Source: JTS-AC122 sp050246015 (GTDB lineage: Bacteria > Planctomycetota > Phycisphaerae > Phycisphaerales > UBA1924). Taken from it: a DNA stretch of 64,000 bases. The DNA is taken from contig JBFWWU010000019.1 in assembly GCA_050246015.1 (NCBI GenBank), positions 1 to 64,000 of the forward strand, in the 5' to 3' direction. The position numbers and the translations under genes are program-made. A model generated the notes under the pieces. It searched no databases. It was given only the letters and a program-made list of their open reading frames with translations, and was not told the origin of the DNA. The first letter of the stretch is position 1. Every line of letters starts with the position of its first letter. Below are positions 8,231 through 16,305 of the stretch, in pieces.

Positions 8231-10693
8231 ATGGGTCAGATGCGCGGGCTGTTTGGAGAGGAGGGGGAGCCGCTGAGCGTGGCGCGCGGCGGGTGGTTTG
8301 CGCGCGTGGCGGTGGAGCGAGGGATCGATTCTGGGGTGTTGACGTACCGGTGTGAAGAGCGGCTTGGGGTGGGGGAGCGGGTGGTGGTGCCGCTGGGGCG
8401 TGGGAACAAGAAGGCGGCGGGGATCGTGGTGGCTGCGGGGGGCGAGGAACTCGCGGGCGGGTTCGATCTGTCACGGATCAAGGGGATCGCGTCTCGCTCG
8501 GGAAGCGGTCTGAGCGAGGAACTTGTGGAACTCGCGCGGTGGATGAGCGGGTATTACGTGTGCCCGCTGGGGATGGTGATGGGGACGATGATGCCGGCGG
8601 CGGTGAAGAAGGGCGTTGGGGTGCGGATGAAGGCGATGGTGGAGGTGGTGCCGGAGGGGGAGAGGCCGGAGGGAGCGGAGGGGGCGCTGAAGAAGCGGGC
8701 GGCGGCGGCGTGGGCGGCGTGCCGGACGGTGGAGATGGAGGGGGTGGATGCGCGCGGGTTGGCGGATCGGCTGGGGCTAAAGTCTGCGGGGGCGGTGAAC
8801 CAACTGGTGAAGGCCGGGCTGCTTCGGGTGGTGAGAAGGCGGGTGGTGGTGGCGCGAGGGTGGCAGCATGCGGGGGCGGCGGGCGGAGAGGGGCGAGCGA
8901 TACCGGAGTTGACGAGCGAGCAGGCGCGGGCGGTAGAAGGGATCTCGGCGTCGCTGGGGACGTTCGGGGTGCACCTGCTGCACGGCGTGACGGGGTCAGG
9001 GAAGACGGAGGTGTACCTGCGGCTGATCGAGGGGGCGTTTGATCGAGGGGGTGGAGGGGGGACGGCGATGGTGCTGGTGCCGGAGATCGCACTGACGCCG
9101 CAGACCGCGGAGCGGTTTGTGAGCCGGCTTGGTCACGCCGGGGTGGCGGTGCTGCACTCGGGGCTGAGCGCGTCACAGCGAGCGGCGGAATGGGCGCGGG
9201 TGGAGGCGGGGAGCGCGCGGGTGGTGGTCGGGGCGAGGTCGGCGGTGTTCGCGCCGCTTCGGGACCTGCGGGTCGTGGTGGTGGACGAGGAGCACGATAC
9301 GTCGTACAAGCAGGATCAGTTGCTGAGGTATCACGCGCGCGACGTGGCGATCAAGCGGGCGCAGATGGCGGGGGCGACGGTGGTGCTGGGATCGGCGACG
9401 CCGTCGCTGGAGTCGTGGGTGCATGCGAAGTCGGGGAAGTATGGGTTGTGGAAGTTGTCTCGGCGTGCGACGGGGGCGGCGATGCCGACGGTGCGGGTGA
9501 TCGACCTGGCGAAGGAGTGGATCGAGCAGAGGCAACTGGAACGCGCGGCGCGGGCGACGGGGGAGGGAGTGAGCGGGCAGGGGTGGCGTGGGCCGCACTC
9601 GATCGGGCCGACGCTGGAACGGGCGGTCGGGGAGGCGCTGGGCGCCGGCGGGCAGGTGATGCTGCTGCTGAACCGGCGTGGGTTCGCGAACGTGCTGGTG
9701 TGTCCGAGCGAGCGGTGCGGGTGGCGGCTGCGGTGCGATGCGTGCGACGCGACGCTGGTGCTGCACCGGCGTGCGCGGGCGGAGCGGGACGGGGCGCAGG
9801 ATGTGCACGAGCGGTTGTCCACGCGTTCGGTGGACTCGGAAGCGATGTCGGCGAAGGGCGGGTATGTGCGGTGTCATCACTGCCTGGCGGAGAATCGGAC
9901 GCCGACCGTGTGCCCGGCGTGCGGGCGCGGGGTGCTGATGCTGGGAGCGGGGACGCAGCGCGTGGAGGACGAGATCGCGGCGAAGTTCGGGGGGCTGCTG
10001 GGGGGTGGGTATCTGCGGCTGGACTCGGACACGATGAGTTCGGCGCGGGATTATTTTGAGGCGCTGGGGCGATTTGCGCGCGGCGAGGCGAGGCTGCTGC
10101 TGGGGACGCAGATGATCGCGAAGGGGCTGGACTTTCCCAACGTGCGGCTGGTGGGGGTGCTGAGCGCGGATACGGCGCTGTGGCTGCCGGACTTTCGGGC
10201 GGCGGAGCGGACGTTCCAACTGGTGAGCCAGGTGGCGGGGAGGGCGGGTCGTGGTGAACGCCCGGGCGTGGTGATCGTGCAGACGTATTCGCCGGAGGAG
10301 CCGGCGATCGTGCACGCGGCGAAGCATGACTACGAGGGGTTCGCGGAGGAGGAACTTCGGACGCGGCGGCGGTCGGGATTGCCGCCGGCGGGGAGGATGG
10401 CGCGGATCGTGGTGCGGGACGAGTCACTGGCGGAGGCGGAGAAAGCCGGGGCGCGGCTGGAGAGGGAACTTCGCGGCGCCATGGGGCGATTGGGATTGTC
10501 GGATGACGTGAAGGTGCTGGGGCCGAATCCGTGCGCGATCGCGCGGATCGCGGGGCATCACCGGCTGGAGATCGTGCTCATGTCGCGGACACGGGCGGCG
10601 ATTCAGAAGGTGCTGGGGGAAGTGCGGTCGCGCGGAGAGGTGTCGAGCGACAGCCGGACGGCGATCGACATCGATCCGGTCAGCCTGATGTAG
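8231..10693 (+). CDS. priA: Primosomal protein N' (PriA), replication restart helicase
   Basis: An 820-residue 3'-to-5' DNA helicase that recognises abandoned replication forks and starts reloading of the replisome. The DNA-binding 3'BD region lies in the first 100 residues. The helicase core has Walker A GVTGSGKTEVYL near residue 256-267, LVPEIALTPQT just after, and the DEEH box in VVVDEEHDTSYKQ near 350. The family-specific zinc-binding insertion is present at about 490-570, with paired cysteines (CPSERCGWRLRCDAC, then CHHC and CPACG). Helicase motif V/VI text (GTQMIAKGLDFPNV, QVAGRAGRGERPG) follows. The length is slightly greater than E. coli PriA (732). ATG 8240 is an equally good start, with GGAG ten bases upstream. 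The gene stands alone on the plus strand. Confidence 0.96.
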   Translation: MGQMRGLFGEEGEPLSVARGGWFARVAVERGIDSGVLTYRCEERLGVGERVVVPLGRGNKKAAGIVVAAGGEELAGGFDLSRIKGIASRSGSGLSEELVELARWMSGYYVCPLGMVMGTMMPAAVKKGVGVRMKAMVEVVPEGERPEGAEGALKKRAAAAWAACRTVEMEGVDARGLADRLGLKSAGAVNQLVKAGLLRVVRRRVVVARGWQHAGAAGGEGRAIPELTSEQARAVEGISASLGTFGVHLLHGVTGSGKTEVYLRLIEGAFDRGGGGGTAMVLVPEIALTPQTAERFVSRLGHAGVAVLHSGLSASQRAAEWARVEAGSARVVVGARSAVFAPLRDLRVVVVDEEHDTSYKQDQLLRYHARDVAIKRAQMAGATVVLGSATPSLESWVHAKSGKYGLWKLSRRATGAAMPTVRVIDLAKEWIEQRQLERAARATGEGVSGQGWRGPHSIGPTLERAVGEALGAGGQVMLLLNRRGFANVLVCPSERCGWRLRCDACDATLVLHRRARAERDGAQDVHERLSTRSVDSEAMSAKGGYVRCHHCLAENRTPTVCPACGRGVLMLGAGTQRVEDEIAAKFGGLLGGGYLRLDSDTMSSARDYFEALGRFARGEARLLLGTQMIAKGLDFPNVRLVGVLSADTALWLPDFRAAERTFQLVSQVAGRAGRGERPGVVIVQTYSPEEPAIVHAAKHDYEGFAEEELRTRRRSGLPPAGRMARIVVRDESLAEAEKAGARLERELRGAMGRLGLSDDVKVLGPNPCAIARIAGHHRLEIVLMSRTRAAIQKVLGEVRSRGEVSSDSRTAIDIDPVSLM

Positions 10694-10843
10694 TCGCACG
10701 AGGGGGGGAGCGGACCTAGGATGCGTCCCGCGTGGTTGGCCGGGAAAACCGGGCGGTGCTTTCGGTATTGATTCGGCAGCGGGACCGGGGAAAGGGGACG
10801 GCGCTTGGCCGGGGACGGGGGGCATTTAAGGATCGCTTCACAC

Positions 10844-11227
10844 ATGGGCATCACGACTCCTTCCGATCGCGTCTATTCCGAATCTCACGAGTGGCACAAG
10901 GTAGAGGGGGAGATCGTCACGCTGGGGTTGACGGCGTTCGCCGTGGATCAGTTGACGGACGTGACATACGTGCAGATGAAGCCGGCGGGGACGAAGTTCA
11001 AGGCGGGTGAGAGCATCGGCGAGGTCGAGTCGGTGAAGACGACCAGCGACGTGTACAGCGCGGTGGGAGGGGAGATCACGGAAGTGAACGCGGCGGCGGT
11101 GGAAGATCCATCGCTGCTGAACACGGATCCGTACGGGAAGGGGTGGCTGGTGAAGATCAGGATGAGCGATTCGAGCGGGCTGGGCAGGTGCATGGACAAG
11201 GCGAAGTACGACTCGACGAGTCACTAA
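10844..11227 (+). CDS. gcvH: Glycine cleavage system H protein
   Basis: A 127-residue lipoyl carrier that shuttles the methylamine group between the P, T and L proteins of the glycine cleavage system. The lipoylated lysine is Lys65 within GEVESVKTTSDVYSAV, the invariant family motif. N-terminal YSESHEWHKVEG and C-terminal NTDPYGKGWLVKIRMSD are also typical. ATG 10844 is chosen, with AAGGATC about nine bases upstream. No gcvP or gcvT is nearby and I saw no glycine riboswitch in the 150 bases upstream. Its product would share one-carbon metabolism with GlyA (49905-51200). Confidence 0.96.
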   Translation: MGITTPSDRVYSESHEWHKVEGEIVTLGLTAFAVDQLTDVTYVQMKPAGTKFKAGESIGEVESVKTTSDVYSAVGGEITEVNAAAVEDPSLLNTDPYGKGWLVKIRMSDSSGLGRCMDKAKYDSTSH

Positions 11228-11366
11228 GCGGATGGCGAGCAGCCGGGGGCGGGCGGGTGAGAAACAATGAGGTCCGGACGCGGCGAACGTGAGAACCGGG
11301 AGGGGCGGGGGACGTATTGCGGGATCAGATTCGGGTGGCCTCTCTCCCTGCCGGATCGGCAACTGC

Positions 11367-12218
11367 ATGAAGAACGCCGCTGTACAGCCTGTCGTGGAAA
11401 CGAATGGGAAGGGTGGGAACGGGGCGGCGCGTACACGTGTTCGAGGAGGGGACGCGGGAGCGGGAACGGCGTCGTCGCCGATTGTTCGGTGCGTGAACGT
11501 GCACAAGAGTTATCGGCTGGGTGACCGGTCGGTGGCAGCGCTGCGCGGGGTGGACCTGGTGGTGCCGGGGGCGGGGTTCTTCGGGATCATGGGGGCGTCG
11601 GGGTCGGGGAAATCGACGCTGCTGCACCTGCTGGCGGCGCTGGACAAGCCGGATGAGGGGGAGGTGTACATCTCGGGGCATGCGCTGCACGAGATGGACG
11701 AGCGGGGGCTAACGATGTTCCGGCGGCGCGAAATCGGGATCGTGTTTCAGCAGTTCAACCTGATACCGACGCTGACGGCGCGGGAGAACGTGGAGTTGCC
11801 GGGGCTGCTGGCGGGCGAGCGCGAATCGGACCTGCGTGCGCGGAGCGACGAGTTGCTTGGCGCCCTTGGGGTGGGCGAGCGGGCGGGGCACCGGCCGGAT
11901 GCGCTGTCGGGAGGCGAGCAGCAGCGGGTGGCGATCGCGCGGGCGCTGCTGTTTTCGCCGCGGGTGCTGCTGGCGGACGAGCCGACGGGGAACCTGGACT
12001 CGGTGAGCAGCCAGAAGTTGTGGGACCTCTTGGGTCGGGTGGCGCGGGAGCAGGCGATCACGGTGCTGATGGTGACGCACGAGCCGGCGGCGGCGGTGAA
12101 CTGCGAAAAGATCTTCGTGCTGCGCGATGGTCGGATGAACGGGGAGATTGTGACGGAGGGACTGGATGCGGCCGGCGTGGCGTCTCGCTATCAACACCTT
12201 GTCCGAGCGGCGGAGTAG
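11367..12218 (+). CDS. ABC transporter ATP-binding protein, LolD/MacB type
   Basis: A 283-residue ABC ATPase. A low-complexity leader of about 40 residues precedes the fold, so a start nearer the domain is possible. Walker A is GASGSGKSTLL, the Q loop is IVFQQFNLIPTLTARENVELP, the signature is LSGGEQQRVAIARAL, Walker B is VLLADEPTGNLDS and the H loop is VMVTHEP. Adjacent to an FtsX-type permease, this is the set-up of the LolCDE/MacB superfamily, which extrudes lipoproteins, peptides or drugs from the inner membrane or periplasm rather than importing solutes. The downstream permease start overlaps its 3' end by 53 bases, implying translational coupling. Confidence 0.92.
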   Translation: MKNAAVQPVVETNGKGGNGAARTRVRGGDAGAGTASSPIVRCVNVHKSYRLGDRSVAALRGVDLVVPGAGFFGIMGASGSGKSTLLHLLAALDKPDEGEVYISGHALHEMDERGLTMFRRREIGIVFQQFNLIPTLTARENVELPGLLAGERESDLRARSDELLGALGVGERAGHRPDALSGGEQQRVAIARALLFSPRVLLADEPTGNLDSVSSQKLWDLLGRVAREQAITVLMVTHEPAAAVNCEKIFVLRDGRMNGEIVTEGLDAAGVASRYQHLVRAAE

Positions 12219-14727
12219 GACCGCGCTGCTGATCAGCACGGTGGCGCTGTGCGCGATGCTGATCGCGGCGGTGACGTGCGCGATGGCGTCGATGAACGCG
12301 GGGATCTCGCACCGGGTCGGGGTGACGGTGGGGAACGCGGACGTGAGGCTTCAGCACGTTGGGAAGAAGTTGTTTTCGCTGGAGGCGATGCGTCGGCTGG
12401 AGGGGATGGCGGGGGTGGAGCTGGTGGTGCCGCGGGCGCAGGACTCGCTGCTGCTGGAGAACCCGGGGAAGGAGCGGGATTTTTCGCCGATCGCGTACGG
12501 GGTGATGCCGGACCGGGAGCAGCGGGTGAGGCCGAGGGAGGTGCAGGAGGGGCGGCTGGTGGAGCGGGCCGGGGAGATCGTGCTGGACCGGACGTCGGCG
12601 CGGACGCTGCGGGCGGGTGTGGGGGACGTGGTGAACGTGCAGCGGTTTGGGGAGCCGATCAGCCTGAAGGTGGTGGGGATCATCGGGACACAGTTGCTGG
12701 GGGGGTTGGCGCGGCCCGAGGTGTACGTGACGCTGGAGCAACTCGGGACGATCAACGGGTGGGAGGACAAGGCGCGGGAAGTGGACGTGGTGCTGAAGAA
12801 GGGGGCGAAGCCGGAGGAGTTTGTCGCGGCGCACGCGGGCGAGTTCGACCAGTCGCTGGTGCTGCGGACGACGCAGAAGATCACATCGGGGCTGGATCAG
12901 AGCATGCAGTCGAGCCAGATCGGGATGTCGCTGGTGTCGTCGCTGGCGTTCCTGGCGGCGTCGTTCATCATCATGACGGGGATGACGACGGGAGTGACGG
13001 AGCGGCAGCGGGAACTGGCGGTGGTGCGGTGCATCGGTGGGACGCGGTGGCAACTGGCCGAGTCGCAACTGTTGATCGGGCTGCTGATCGGGGTGGCCGG
13101 GGCGGTGATCGGGGTGCCGGCGGGGATCGGGGGGGCGGCGGTGCTGATCAGCGCGTTCCCCGAGCAGTTGCCGGTGGGGTTTGTGTTCTCTGGAGTCGGG
13201 GCGGCGCTGTCGTTTCTGGGAGCGGTGGGGTCGGGCATCGCCGGGGGCGTGTGGCCGGCGGTGCTGGCGTCGCGGACGAGTCCGCTGGCGGCGCTGGCGG
13301 CGCGGTCGCGGACGCCGAGGATGAGGGGCATCGTGCTGTGCGTGGTGTTCGGAATCCTGGGTGCGGGGATACACGCGGCGGTGATCGGGCTGAACCGGAA
13401 TCCGTATTACCTGCTGTACGGGGATGCATTCGTCGGGATACCGGCGATGCTGTCGGGGTATTTTCTGCTGTCGGTGCCGGTGACGCTGGTTGCGGCGTGG
13501 GTGTTGTCGGGGGTGGTGAGCCGGATGTTTGGCTTGCCGCCGAGGCTCTTGAGACGGACGGTGCGGGCGACGCCGTACCGGCACGGGTTCACGGCGGCGG
13601 CGATGATGGTGGGGCTGGCGCTGCTGGTGGCGATCTGGACGAACGGGAGAGCGGTGCTGAGCGACTGGCTGGGGACGCTGAAGTTCCCGGATGCGTTCGT
13701 GTTCGGCCGGAACCTGACGACGCAGACGCAGGAGAAGATCGAGCAGATCCCGGGAGTGACGCGGACGTGCGCGATCACGCTGCAGCACATGACCCCGCCC
13801 AAGGGGCTGTGGGACATGGCGAACCTGCGGAAGAACGAGACGAGTTTCATCGCGTTTGAGCCGGACGCGTTCTTTGACATGGCGGAACTGGTGTTCGACG
13901 AGGGGAACGCGGCGGAGGCCAGGCGCCGGCTGAACGCCGGGAACGCGGTGATGGTGGCGCGGGAGTACAAGGTCGCCAAAGGGATCGGCGTCGGGGACAC
14001 GATCGACCTGACGTATGAAGGCAGGACGTACACGTTCGACGTGGTGGGCGTGGTCAACTCGCCCGGGCTGGACATCGTCAACAGTTTCTTCGACATCGGC
14101 GAGGACTACTTGCAGCAGTCGGTGTCGGCGGTCTTCGGGTCGCGGAAGGACCTGAAGGAGAAGTTCGGGAACGATGCGATCAACCTGATCCAGATGAGCC
14201 TGGCGCCGGGCGCGGACGACGCGGAGGTCATCAAGCAGGCGCAGCGCGTGCGGGGGGTGATCTCGGGCGGGTCGGCCAAATCGATCAAGGAGGAGATCAG
14301 GAAGTTCCTGAGCACGTCGATGCTGGTGTTCTCGATCATCGGGGTGTGCTCGATGCTGGTGGCGTGCTTCGGGGTGGCGAACCTGATCGTGGCCGCGATC
14401 CAGATGAGGCAGTTCGAGTTCGGGGTGCTGCGCGCGATCGGGGCACAGCGGGGCCTGGTGGCGCGGCTGGTGCTGGCGGAGGCGGTGATCATCGGGGCGG
14501 CGGCGTGCGTCGTGGGGACGGTGATGGGGATGCAGGGGGCGTGGGCGGGTCAGCGGGTGAACAGCCTGCTGCTGGGGATTGAACTTCGGCGATGGACGCC
14601 GCCGCTGGATGCAACGGCGGCCGGGTGGGCGGCGGTGCTGCTGATCACGCTGGCGGCGGCGGGACCGGCGGTGTGGCGGCTGGCGCGAAGGCAGCCTCGG
14701 GAGTTGCTCGGGGCGATGAAGGGGTGA
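12166..14727 (+). CDS. ABC transporter permease with two FtsX domains
   Basis: An 853-residue inner-membrane permease that begins MRPAWRLAINTLSERRSRT and has an N-terminal membrane helix followed by a periplasmic domain. Its length and two FtsX cores (about residues 260-400, with TERQRELAVVRCIGGTRWQL, and 740-850, with QMRQFEFGVLRAIGAQRG) mean that one chain carries both half-transporters, so it could work as a homodimer or a single fused unit. Each FtsX core holds three to four membrane helices. The start at ATG 12166 overlaps the ATPase gene by 53 bases, so the pair is co-expressed. Substrate unknown; lipoprotein or lipid export is the usual role for this fold. Confidence 0.92.
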   Translation: MRPAWRLAINTLSERRSRTALLISTVALCAMLIAAVTCAMASMNAGISHRVGVTVGNADVRLQHVGKKLFSLEAMRRLEGMAGVELVVPRAQDSLLLENPGKERDFSPIAYGVMPDREQRVRPREVQEGRLVERAGEIVLDRTSARTLRAGVGDVVNVQRFGEPISLKVVGIIGTQLLGGLARPEVYVTLEQLGTINGWEDKAREVDVVLKKGAKPEEFVAAHAGEFDQSLVLRTTQKITSGLDQSMQSSQIGMSLVSSLAFLAASFIIMTGMTTGVTERQRELAVVRCIGGTRWQLAESQLLIGLLIGVAGAVIGVPAGIGGAAVLISAFPEQLPVGFVFSGVGAALSFLGAVGSGIAGGVWPAVLASRTSPLAALAARSRTPRMRGIVLCVVFGILGAGIHAAVIGLNRNPYYLLYGDAFVGIPAMLSGYFLLSVPVTLVAAWVLSGVVSRMFGLPPRLLRRTVRATPYRHGFTAAAMMVGLALLVAIWTNGRAVLSDWLGTLKFPDAFVFGRNLTTQTQEKIEQIPGVTRTCAITLQHMTPPKGLWDMANLRKNETSFIAFEPDAFFDMAELVFDEGNAAEARRRLNAGNAVMVAREYKVAKGIGVGDTIDLTYEGRTYTFDVVGVVNSPGLDIVNSFFDIGEDYLQQSVSAVFGSRKDLKEKFGNDAINLIQMSLAPGADDAEVIKQAQRVRGVISGGSAKSIKEEIRKFLSTSMLVFSIIGVCSMLVACFGVANLIVAAIQMRQFEFGVLRAIGAQRGLVARLVLAEAVIIGAAACVVGTVMGMQGAWAGQRVNSLLLGIELRRWTPPLDATAAGWAAVLLITLAAAGPAVWRLARRQPRELLGAMKG

Positions 14728-14786
14728 GTGAAAGCAGGGATCGAGGGAAGAGGGATCGAGGCATCAAGGCATACCATCGACGGAAC

Positions 14787-14811
14787 GGCAGGCGGGACGC
14801 CTGCCCCACTG
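14787..14811. repeat. GGA-loop palindromic repeat, copy 2 (variant stem)
   Basis: GGCAGGCG, loop GGA, CGCCTGCC, then CCACTG. The stem differs from the other copies on both arms, so base pairing is kept, while the GGA loop and CCACTG flank are unchanged. It lies between the FtsX permease and the ThuA-DUF1080 gene. Confidence 0.75.
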
Positions 14812-14847
14812 CCCCACATGAAATGAAACACTTCGCGGAGTTCACAC

Positions 14848-16287
14848 ATGACACGGCAACTGGCATCGGTTGTTTCGCTCGCGTGCGGTTTGGCGGTTGC
14901 GTCGGCGGCGCTGGCGGACGGTCCGATCCGGACGCTGCTCATCACGGGGCACAACAACCACAACTGGCAGTACACGAGCCGGATGCACGAGGACACGCTG
15001 GAAGGGTCTGGGCGGTTTGACGTGGACGTGACGGACGACCCGCACGCGGCGCTTTCGGACGCGGTGGAGGCGAAGAAGTACCAACTGTTTGTCTTGGACT
15101 ACAACGACAGCCACGAGCCGAAGCGCTGGGGCGAGGAGGCGGAGAAGAACTTCGTGTCGGCGGTGAGCGCGGGGGCGGGGGTGGTGGCGATCCACTCGGC
15201 GAACAACGCCTTCAAGGGGTGGGCGGACTACGAGAAGATGCTGGGGCTGATGTGGCGCGAGGGGACGGGGCACGGGAAGTTCCATGCATTCGACGTGATC
15301 TGGGTGGATTCGCAGCACCCGATCACGGCGGGGCTCGGGACCATGACGGCGCACCCGGACGAGCTCTATCACAACCTGGTGAACAGCCAGAACGCGACGT
15401 ATCACCTGCTGGGTCAGGCGATGTCGGCAAAGGAGAACGGCGGGACGGGGAAGAACGAGCCGATGGCATTTACGCTGGAGTTCGGGAAGGGGCGGGTGTT
15501 CGCGACGCCGCTGGGGCACGTATGGAATGGATCAGACGAGCAGAAGGCGTCGATCTCGGACCCGGCGTTCAAGACGCTGCTGTGCCGGGGAGCGGAGTGG
15601 GCGGCGACGGGTGAGGTGACGCTGCCGGTGACGTGGTATGACCGCAGCACGGCGAACACGCTGAGCATTCACGAGAAGCAGGAGGGGTGGAAACTGCTGT
15701 TTGACGGCAAGACCGCCGCGGGCTGGCGCGGGTTCAAGAAGGACGCGTTCCCGAAGGAAGGATGGACGGTTCGCGACGGGATCCTGGTGCACGAGGCGGG
15801 CAAGGGAGGGGGCGACATCGTGACGGCGGATCAGTACCAGGACTTCGAGTTTGCGTGCGACTGGAAGGTGGCCAAGGGCGGGAACTCGGGGATCATGTAC
15901 CGGTGCACCGAAGATCACACGTATCCGTGGGAGACCGGGCCGGAGTGTCAGATCCTGGATGATGCGAACCACGCGGACGGGAAGAAAGCCAAGACGCGTG
16001 CGGGGACGCTGTACGACATCATGCCGTGCGCGTTTGATGTGTCACGCCCGGCGGGGGAATGGAATCATGCGAGGATCGTGGTGAAGGGTTCGCACATCCA
16101 GCATTACCTGAATGGATTCAAGGTGGTGGACATCGACATGGGGAGCGAGGAGTTCAAGAAGGCGCACGCGGCGAGCAAGTGGCCGGGGATGCCGGACTAC
16201 GGGAAGCGGGAGAAGGGGTACATCGCGCTGCAGGACCACGGGGACGAGGTGATGTTCCGCAATGTGAAGATCAAGACGCTGCCGTAG
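14848..16287 (+). CDS. Secreted ThuA-like and DUF1080 two-domain protein
   Basis: A 479-residue exported protein. The signal peptide (to about residue 23, ending ASAALADG) is followed by a ThuA-like, glutamine-amidotransferase-like domain at about 25-255 (IRTLLITGHNNHNW, LFVLDYND, GAGVVAIHSANN, MTAHPDELYHNL). A DUF1080 (3-keto-disaccharide hydrolase type) concanavalin-like domain follows at about 280-479 (GWKLLFDGKTAAGWRGF, GNSGIMYRC, EWNHARIVVKG). Both domains are abundant in Planctomycetota and Bacteroidota and are linked to sugar, especially keto-sugar, breakdown in the periplasm or outside the cell. The fusion suggests two consecutive steps on one substrate. It stands alone; the polX gene is convergent 18 bases downstream. 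Confidence 0.9.
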   Translation: MTRQLASVVSLACGLAVASAALADGPIRTLLITGHNNHNWQYTSRMHEDTLEGSGRFDVDVTDDPHAALSDAVEAKKYQLFVLDYNDSHEPKRWGEEAEKNFVSAVSAGAGVVAIHSANNAFKGWADYEKMLGLMWREGTGHGKFHAFDVIWVDSQHPITAGLGTMTAHPDELYHNLVNSQNATYHLLGQAMSAKENGGTGKNEPMAFTLEFGKGRVFATPLGHVWNGSDEQKASISDPAFKTLLCRGAEWAATGEVTLPVTWYDRSTANTLSIHEKQEGWKLLFDGKTAAGWRGFKKDAFPKEGWTVRDGILVHEAGKGGGDIVTADQYQDFEFACDWKVAKGGNSGIMYRCTEDHTYPWETGPECQILDDANHADGKKAKTRAGTLYDIMPCAFDVSRPAGEWNHARIVVKGSHIQHYLNGFKVVDIDMGSEEFKKAHAASKWPGMPDYGKREKGYIALQDHGDEVMFRNVKIKTLP

Positions 16288-16305
16288 AGGAGTTGCGGGG
16301 CGGGA

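Noticed and set aside
10694..10843. Glycine riboswitch ahead of gcvH
   Set aside because: I could not find the paired conserved helices or the characteristic core text in this 150-base leader.
12058..13788. A 576-codon Arg/His/Pro-rich frame on the minus strand
   Set aside because: It lies opposite the FtsX-type permease and has the composition of a high-G+C shadow frame.
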